A stretch of 64,000 nt of DNA from Streptomyces sp. V3I8 (GTDB lineage Bacteria > Actinomycetota > Actinomycetes > Streptomycetales > Streptomycetaceae). The notes beneath the pieces were generated by a model. That model searched no databases. It worked only from the letters and a program-made list of their open reading frames with translations, and was not told the DNA's origin. Position 1 is the stretch's first letter. Every line of letters starts with the position of its first letter. The stretch spans positions 8,556,001 to 8,620,000 of the forward strand of contig NZ_JAUSZL010000002.1 in the NCBI RefSeq assembly GCF_030817535.1, in the 5' to 3' direction. A program made the translations under genes and the position numbers. Shown here piece by piece: positions 56,960 to 64,000 of the stretch.

Positions 56960-57747
56960 CAGTCCCTAATAGAAGCTGTTGATCATGTGACTATCGGCTT
57001 GATCGGTCGTTGGTTCTGTCATGGCGAAGCGTGAGCCGCGGCCGTCGATCGTGTCGGATGAACTGTGGTCGCTGATCGAGCCGTTGCTGCCCGAGCCGGC
57101 GCCGAAGTTGGTCGAGGGCAGACCTCGGGTGCCGGACCGGCAGGCGCTGTGCGGAATCCTGTTCGTACTGCACACCGGCATCCAGTGGGAGTATTTGCCC
57201 CAGGAGCTGGGCTTCGGTTCGGGCATGACGTGCTGGCGGCGTCTTGCCGCGTGGAACGAGGCCGGTGTGTGGGAGCAACTGCACCTGGTGCTGCTGCAGA
57301 AGCTGCGGTCCAAGAACAAGCTGGACCGGTCGCGGGCGGTGATCGACTCCTCCCACGTCAGGGCGGCCCGACGGGGCCCAAAAGCGGGCCCAGTCCGGTC
57401 GACCGCGCACGGCCGGGCAGCAAGCACCACGCCCTCGCCGACGCCCAGGGCATCCCGCTCGCGGTGTCGCTGACCGGCGGAAACCGCAACGACGTCACGC
57501 AGTTGCTGCCCCTGCTGGACAAGATCCCGGCAGTGGCGGGCGTCGTCGGTCGGCCCAGGCGCAGACCCGACGCGCTCCTCGCCGACCGCGCCTACGACCA
57601 CGACAAGTACCGTTGTCTGCTGTGGCTGCACGGTTTCCGACGGCTGCGGATCTGCTGGGAACGACGCGATGACATCCACCAAGCCTTCCTCGGCCTCGCC
57701 ACCTGCCTCATCACCCACCGCCACGTCCAACGCCTTTGTCAGGACCT
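56960..57747 (+). mobile_element. deleted IS5-family element, 788 bp (copy 2)
   Basis: Same element as copy 1, opposite orientation, flanked by a 4-bp duplication CTTA (56956-56959 and 57748-57751). Ends CAGTCCCTAATAGAAGC and GCCTTTGTCAGGACCT align with copy 1. It is exactly 96 bp shorter, all in one internal deletion. Confidence 0.88.
57021..57747 (+). pseudogene. IS5-family transposase lacking the catalytic Glu (copy 2)
   Basis: Frame 1 begins MAKREPRPSIVSDELWSLIE and keeps AVIDSSHVRA. After the conserved CCCAAAA slip, frame 2 reads SGPSPVDRARPGSKHHALAD and DRAYDHDKYRCLLW, then jumps to LHGFRRLRICWERRDDIHQA. The 32 missing residues include RYVVERTIAW with the third catalytic acid. The original TAG stop has become CAG, so frame 2 reads on into rox-flanking sequence. 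Inactive on its own, though its ends could be moved by copy 1. Confidence 0.88.
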
Positions 57748-57880
57748 CTTAGTCGCCTCCCATTCCCCGTTAGTACTGGTCAGTGGCCTGGAGCGGGTAA
57801 GCGTCTCCTCACGAGTGACAGCTATGCGTACCCGCTCCGTCCGGCAGGCCCGGTGGGCTTTCGTGCGCCGAGTTGCGCGC

Positions 57881-59532
<1,652 letters not shown>

Positions 59533-59541
<9 letters not shown>

Positions 59542-59561
59542 GGCCCCCCGTGCGCTATAAG
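59533..59561 (+). promoter_or_regulatory. strong-looking promoter pointing away from rox
   Basis: On the plus strand TTGCCG (59533-59538), inside the inverted repeat, stands exactly 17 nt before TATAAG (59556-59561). It would start RNA near 59568, immediately ahead of the terminator at 59570. No plus-strand gene follows. Confidence 0.5.
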
Positions 59562-59569
59562 TTGAGAGT

Positions 59570-59606
59570 GGCAAGGAGTAGGTAACCTCCTTGCCTTTGT
59601 TTTTTT
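59570..59606 (+). terminator. intrinsic terminator with T-run
   Basis: GGCAAGGAG, 8-nt loop, CTCCTTGCC, then TTTGTTTTTTT. It follows the plus-strand promoter above by less than 10 nt, so it would stop that RNA at about 40 nt. Confidence 0.85.
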
Positions 59607-59749
59607 GCCGTCCGCTGCGGATGGACAAGCCCCTCCCGCATCGGAACCCGCGACGCGCGGTCGGCAGCCAAGGTGTGGTCGCCGAAGGCGGCGGTCCTCG
59701 CCCATACCCCACGGTGTATGAGGGTCGGCGTTCCGGCTGACTGGGTGGA

Positions 59750-60507
59750 TCAACGCCGGGCGTCGCCGGCTGCGAGCAGGCTGATGACTTCGGTGATCGC
59801 CTCGGCCGAGGGCTTGAAGCAGCGGTGGAGGTTCTCCGGCTTCTTGCGCCGGGACTTGGCCATGAGCATCAGCAGCGAGGCGCCCTGCTCACCGAAGCGA
59901 GTCAGCGCGGAGTGGCGGTACTCGTGCAGGGCCCAGCCCGTTCCGGGACCACGTACCGCGGTGTGCTCGTCCAGCAGGGCGCGGGCCTGTCCGTAGGAAA
60001 GCCGGGCCGGCCCGGTATCCGGGCAGACATCACGGGGGCTGACGACCTTGCCCGGCCCCGGACGGCGGTGCGTGACGAACACCGGTCTGCGGGTTCGTCC
60101 CTTGAGCAGCCGGGGCAACAGCCGGGCGGTGCCGGCGTCCCAGTAGACGGTCTCCCCTGCGAAGTCCTCGCGCGCCTGGCCCCGGCAGCGGGCCTTGGCA
60201 CGGGCGCCCTTCGCCTTGCCCCGGCAACGACGCCCGGCGAAGTCCAGCTCCTCAATGTTCACGCCCAGGATCTCCTCCGCCCGCCCAGCGGTCTCGTAGA
60301 GCATCCGCCACAGCGTCTTCTCCCGCAGATGGACCTCGCGCCGCGCGATCAGCCGGTCGATCGCCTCTTCGAGCGGGCCGGGGTCTCGGAGTCCGGTGAC
60401 TGCTACACCATCGGTAAGCGCCGCCAGGCCGTCGACCGGGACGAATCCTGCCGGCTTCTCACTGCGGGTGTACGCGCCTGCACCCCCGACACCACACTCG
60501 AGATCCC
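59750..60507 (-). pseudogene. tyrosine-recombinase (integrase) remnant with Tyr replaced
   Basis: The open frame before the first ATG (60304) already matches the family: [40 protein letters not shown], so the N-terminus is missing, with a TAA near 60508. Catalytic features: Arg in [11 protein letters not shown], then [20 protein letters not shown] (His-x-x-Arg) and the final box [15 protein letters not shown]. Relatives have Tyr (RY) where this has Cys (RC), which removes the nucleophile. Truncated and inactive on two counts. Confidence 0.72.
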
Positions 60508-60535
60508 GTTATCCAGCAGCCCGGCCCTCACGGCC

Positions 60536-60688
60536 GTGGCGCGCTGGCGGGCCTGCTCCGGCTGCCGGCGACCCACCCACAAGTACGGCAGCGGCGGACT
60601 CCCGCTGTGCCAGTGGTGCCTGGCCAGCGCCCGCGAGAACTGGGGACCGGCCGTGCGCTTCAACAACACCCGCCCGCAGTCTGAGTGA
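60536..60688 (+). CDS. short zinc-ribbon-like protein or fragment
   Basis: About 50 residues opening VARWRACSGCRRPTHKYGSG then GLPLCQWCLASARENWGPAV; two C-x-x-C pairs suggest zinc binding. The frame is open upstream, so it may be the end of a longer lost gene. Confidence 0.35.
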   Translation: MARWRACSGCRRPTHKYGSGGLPLCQWCLASARENWGPAVRFNNTRPQSE

Positions 60689-60976
60689 AAGGCCAGGCAG
60701 AGAAGCCCACCGGCTTCGGCATTTCCTGATCAAGCGTCGTTGGTACGGGACATCGGAATATAACCGGTGTGATCGGGGCCGTGGTCGACCTCATGGTCGG
60801 GTCTGTGGTCACCCCGACCATGGCCCTCTGCTCAAGGCGGAGCGGCACTTGGGCGGGTAGCTCTCCTTCGCATATACGAGAGCACTTTTGGCGGCAGTGG
60901 AAACAGGCCGGGGCTCTCCGCTCGTGGCACTGCGCCATCGAGGTGAACGGGGCGTGCCCTGCACCTTGCCCCGCGG

Positions 60977-61111
60977 GTGGAATGGGCCGGCCGTGTCGTG
61001 GAGTGCGTGCGGGCAGGACTGGGCGACAAGGACTCCTCACGGCTGATCGAGGGCATCAGCGACATCCTGACCGACCTGGCCGACGAGGCCGAACCGGTCA
61101 GCGTGAGGTGA
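60977..61111 (+). pseudogene. C-terminal fragment of an unknown helical protein
   Basis: The frame reads VEWAGRVVECVRAGLGDKDS then SRLIEGISDILTDLADEAEP, coding-like and helical, as at the end of a small regulator. No start or upstream domain can be joined to it. Confidence 0.35.
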
Positions 61112-61280
61112 CTCCGGCGCTCTCCGCTCGCGTCGCTGCGTCCGGCATCGATGCCAGCCTGAGCCTGTACAGCGCTTTGACGGGCCCGGTCCACCAGGGC
61201 CGGCTGCCGGATCCGATTGGACGCCAACCGGTACTTGTACGGGCCTGGACGCCTGCCGTCTCCCGGGCCGGGCTGCCGAG

Positions 61281-61721
61281 ATGAACGACGAGAACGACTC
61301 CGGCCCGGACGGCGGCAGGATCGACAGGGTCTCCCTCTACAAGGAGACGCTCAAGGCCCGCATGGACCCCAAGCAGTACGACATCCTGGCCAAGGCCGTA
61401 CACGAGACCGCGCACCTGATAGCCGAGGGCCATGAGGCCGGCCCTGTCGGTGGCGCCTCACAGTTCACCGATGAGGTGCAGCGGGAGTACGCGACGGTTC
61501 TGGCGATTCTCCTGACCGGCCGCATGGACCACCGACTCGTGGAGCTGCCCGGCCCCGACGGCAGCCCCAGCTTCGCCATCGTGGAAACCGTTGTCGCCGA
61601 CGACCCGGCGAAACTGCAGGAGTTGCGCGAGAAGCAGCGTCGCTTCGTCACCGAGCAGCAGGCCCTCTACAGCGAGCTGGACGGCATCGCCCGCGCCAGC
61701 GGCCTGAGTTCCGACGGCTGA
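61281..61721 (+). CDS. hypothetical protein (146 residues)
   Basis: Starts MNDENDSGPDGGRIDRVSLY, followed by a Lys/Glu-rich helical body (KETLKARMDPKQYDILAKAV, HETAHLIAEGHEAG). HETAH resembles a zinc-protease HExxH only loosely, as the motif here is H-E-T-A-H, which does fit HExxH at about 42-46, but no downstream ligand is evident. The end LQELREKQRRFVTEQQALYS then ELDGIARASG is a predicted helix pair. Function unknown. It stands alone between decayed regions and has coding-like third positions. Confidence 0.65.
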   Translation: MNDENDSGPDGGRIDRVSLYKETLKARMDPKQYDILAKAVHETAHLIAEGHEAGPVGGASQFTDEVQREYATVLAILLTGRMDHRLVELPGPDGSPSFAIVETVVADDPAKLQELREKQRRFVTEQQALYSELDGIARASGLSSDG

Positions 61722-61908
61722 GTGCGCCGCACGGGTGCGGTCGCCCCCGGCCGTGGCGTCCGTTCCGACTGGTGGCACGGCGCCGAGGACCAAGCGTTGG
61801 AGTTCGGCCGGGTCGGTGCGGCGACGTGTTTCGTTCGATCGGAGGATCGGTTCCGAAGGATCGCGAGGCTCACCGCCGGCCGACTCCGACAGATGGCCGG
61901 AGCCGAGC

Positions 61909-62295
61909 TCAGGCCCGGGGGTCTCTCTCGTTCAGCGCGTCGAACTTGCGCACTTCATTGCGCATGTGCGGGCCCCACTTGGTGAAGAGCGCCATGACCT
62001 CCGGTGTGGCAAGGTGGCGATCGAGCGCCTCCTGGGAAGCCCACTGCTCAAGTACCGTGACGGTTCCGGTTGCCGCGTCGTCGACACAGAACGAGATCAA
62101 CACGCTCCCAGGATTCGCCGCGGCTATCGGATACGTCGACTGCGCCTCGGTGACGAACGTCTCGACATCCTCGGCGGGGACGAAGACTCGGCCTGCCACG
62201 ATGATCTCCGTCTGGACAGGCGCTTCCGCTGTCGCGGTGGCGGCGGCCTTGTCCTGAAGGTTCTGAGGGTCCTGAGGGTCCTGAGGCGAATTCAT
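61909..62295 (-). CDS. ABM-domain monooxygenase-like protein with repeat N-terminus
   Basis: Protein of 128 residues; AAGGA lies 5 nt before the ATG. A short repeated start (SPQDPQDPQNLQD, from tandem CTCAGGACC units) precedes one ABM domain: EIIVAGRVFVPAEDVETFVT, YPIAAANPGSVLISFCVDDA and VTVLEQWASQEALDRHLATP. Cofactor-free monooxygenase or heme-degrading relatives share this fold. Function unassigned. It is flanked by gene-poor sequence. Confidence 0.78.
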   Translation of the reverse strand: MNSPQDPQDPQNLQDKAAATATAEAPVQTEIIVAGRVFVPAEDVETFVTEAQSTYPIAAANPGSVLISFCVDDAATGTVTVLEQWASQEALDRHLATPEVMALFTKWGPHMRNEVRKFDALNERDPRA

Positions 62296-63223
62296 TGTTC
62301 CTTCTCATCCTTGGTGTCTCGGTGCGGAGCCGACCGGGCGACGTGGTCATGCCGGTACTCCTCGTACTGCCTGGTACTGGAGAGAGAACCCCGACGCGCG
62401 GGCCTGGCAGTACGCTAAAACCTGACATCAACGTGAGAGGCAAGCCGTGTGACCGAGGTCATGCGCAGGAGGAGCTACTCACCGTGTGGCCGCGCCCGGC
62501 GGCGATCATTCCGAGCCTCGGCTTCGCAGGCTCACTGAGCTGCTCCCGGCACTTCAGGATCTTCGGCCAGCACGCCCCGAACTCAATCGCTCCCAAGGTT
62601 GTAAAGGGCCGTATCTGGCGCATCCGGCCCACGGCGGGTCCCGGAACGAGAGCAGAGGCGGTCCTTGCTGCACCAGGGCCGCCTGCCAGAAATCCCGGAC
62701 CCCGCCTCTGGTCCTCCGTATCCTCTTTACCCGAGAGGCCAGCGGTCGGGGGAGGAGAATGAGTGTGTGAACTGTCCGGTGGCGGTGAGGCTGGTAGGGC
62801 GCCGCTCGTCTGGTGAACGCCGTACCGTCCCGTCTTCCGTATGGACGGCCTCCGTGCCCCGGTCGGCCACGAAGCAGCAGCACCGACACCCCGGAGGCGA
62901 CTTCCCGAAATTGAGAAACCATCTCTGGGAGTCGCGTCGTCCACACGCAGCCCTTTCCGCTGCGCACACCTGTCGTAAGATGTCCTCCTCCCTGTCGGCG
63001 GCGACCTCGGCGACTCACCGCGCTGTCGTTTCTGTGTGTGGGTATACGGACCAAGTGACCGAACCCATAGGGGTAATGTCCCTGGATCGCTGCGCACCGG
63101 CGTTCTCATGGGCTTTTCCGAGGACGCACCGGCCCGGTTCCCCCATGACCTCATGGACACCAACAGGAATGGAATGTTCCGGCACGGTGACTCGTCGAAG
63201 CGTACGGAAAAGTGAAACGGCGA
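62296..63223. other. 928-nt gene-poor region
   Basis: Open frames here are long on both strands but lack third-position bias and recognisable motifs. No IS end, tRNA or terminator was identified. It probably represents decayed sequence. Confidence 0.45.
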
Positions 63224-64000
63224 ATGGGCGAGGAGGGTGACAGCCGTCGAGGGAGCCGATCCGCCACGGCGGGTGGTGCGAACGTGACGTCGAAGGACGA
63301 CGAGAGCTGTGCCGCATGCCATGACTGCATCTGTCCGAACTGTTTCCATGCCGATGCCCCTATCGGCGCGTGCGCATGGAACGGAGCCGAGGACGGGATA
63401 GTGTTCCACGATGTTTCATCCGCCTTGCGCAAGGCCCTGGCCCCTGCTGTCGGCGCCGGAGAAAAGGCTGTCGTTGCCGCGCGTGGAGTGGACGAACACG
63501 TTGCCCGGCCTGTGACTTGGCGAGAAGGGCGTGTGGCCGGGCTGTACACCCGGCGCTTCGGTCCCTGGCCCTCGAGAGGCGCCGTGGTTGTTCTAGTTCA
63601 CGGACTCGGCCTGTCGGGGCGCTACTTCACCCCTTTGGCCCGATCATTGGCGGCTGCGGGACGCACCGTGCTGGTGCCCGACCTGCCAGGCAGCGCACGC
63701 TCCCGGCGGGCCGTCCGACGAACTCCCGCTGTCGAGGAGGCCGCGGAAGCGCTACTGCGCTGGCAGACCGCCGCGGCGATCGGCCCCTGTGTCTGGGTTG
63801 CCAACTCAGTCGGCTGCCAGACGACTGCGGTCCTCGCCGCCGATCACCCACACCTGGTGCAACGCATGGTGTTCATTGGCCCTGCCCTCGACGCGACGGC
63901 ATTGTCGCCGGCGCGACAGTTGCTGCGCCTGCTGGCCGACGCACCCAGGGAACCGCCGTCGCTCCTCGCCCTGGCCGCTGCGGACTATCTGGTCACCGGA
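63224..64000 (+). CDS. alpha/beta-hydrolase, 3' end outside the window
   Basis: The frame runs off the window end. The hydrolase core is clear: VVVLVHGLGLSGRYFTPLAR (oxyanion HG), TVLVPDLPGSARSRR and the nucleophile elbow VANSVGCQTTAVLAADHPH (Ser in N-S-V-G). From the ATG at 63224 the first 55 residues include a cysteine-rich run (CAACHDCICPNC) with poor codon bias. The true start may be GTG 63284 or further inside, near the VTWREGRVAGLYTRRFGPWP segment. Substrate unknown. Confidence 0.72.
   Translation, partial: MGEEGDSRRGSRSATAGGANVTSKDDESCAACHDCICPNCFHADAPIGACAWNGAEDGIVFHDVSSALRKALAPAVGAGEKAVVAARGVDEHVARPVTWREGRVAGLYTRRFGPWPSRGAVVVLVHGLGLSGRYFTPLARSLAAAGRTVLVPDLPGSARSRRAVRRTPAVEEAAEALLRWQTAAAIGPCVWVANSVGCQTTAVLAADHPHLVQRMVFIGPALDATALSPARQLLRLLADAPREPPSLLALAAADYLVTG

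Noticed and set aside
56960..57747. Composite transposon formed by the two IS copies
   Set aside because: The copies have different target duplications, so they inserted independently; the 365-bp spacer carries no gene.
61281..61721. Zinc metalloprotease call from HETAH
   Set aside because: The motif alone is weak and no third ligand or protease context is visible.
62459..63409. 316-codon minus-strand frame
   Set aside because: No codon bias, no motif and no ribosome site; overlaps the hydrolase frame end and looks random.

Overview
The window looks like a Streptomyces chromosome, probably from an arm. The evidence is very high G+C with strongly GC-biased third codon positions, AfsR/SARP-type and LuxR-like NB-ARC regulators, an NRPS/PKS cluster, and dense decayed insertion sequences. 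No rRNA or tRNA gene was recognised.

Left part (1-8.5 kb). A membrane-anchored Ser/Thr kinase is followed by an unusual FHA-FAD monooxygenase fusion. Then come a convergent DmpA-type (S58) aminopeptidase, a DUF2236 oxygenase-like protein and an NB-ARC ATPase regulator.

Biosynthetic core (8.5-28.1 kb, all minus strand). In transcription order: an AfsR-type SARP regulator, a free-standing C-A-T-TE NRPS, a 3182-residue A-T-C-A-T-KS-KR-ACP-TE hybrid (1-nt overlap with the NRPS), a TauD-type dioxygenase, and an FAD amine-oxidase-like enzyme. The second adenylation domain has a proline-like code and is followed by an AT-less KS-KR module. Together with TauD this is the layout I know from the detoxin/rimosamide family: Pro plus one ketide gives a beta-hydroxy pyrrolidine unit. 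I infer a member of that family; the product is not proven.

Middle (28.6-37.4 kb). A secreted pectate lyase sits beside a 1178-residue hybrid regulator (periplasmic-binding-protein-like, histidine-kinase-like, receiver-like, AraC HTH). The phosphoacceptor His of this regulator is replaced by Asp. Further right are an MSMEG_6728-like protein, an ABM monooxygenase, and a LacI regulator divergent from a phytanoyl-CoA-dioxygenase-like gene with a perfect 12-bp palindrome between them.

Right part (37.4-64 kb) is a decay zone. It opens at a junction where a LysR gene and a GH13 gene are both truncated. It holds two broken IS630 copies, a defective IS5-type transposase, a remnant cadmium-transporter end, a frameshifted AbiE-like pair, broken integrases, a frameshifted I36 inhibitor and many orphan fragments. 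Intact-looking islands include AraC/NmrA-like and LysR/quinone-oxidoreductase divergent pairs, a SUKH protein, a P-loop kinase, a secreted lipase-like hydrolase and rox (rifampicin monooxygenase). Two inverted copies of one IS5-family element lie at 55.7-57.7 kb: one intact (884 bp), the other identical in layout but lacking exactly 96 bp that encode the catalytic Glu. Upstream of rox is a perfect 17-bp inverted repeat resembling the rifamycin-associated element, embedded in promoter-like sequence on both strands.
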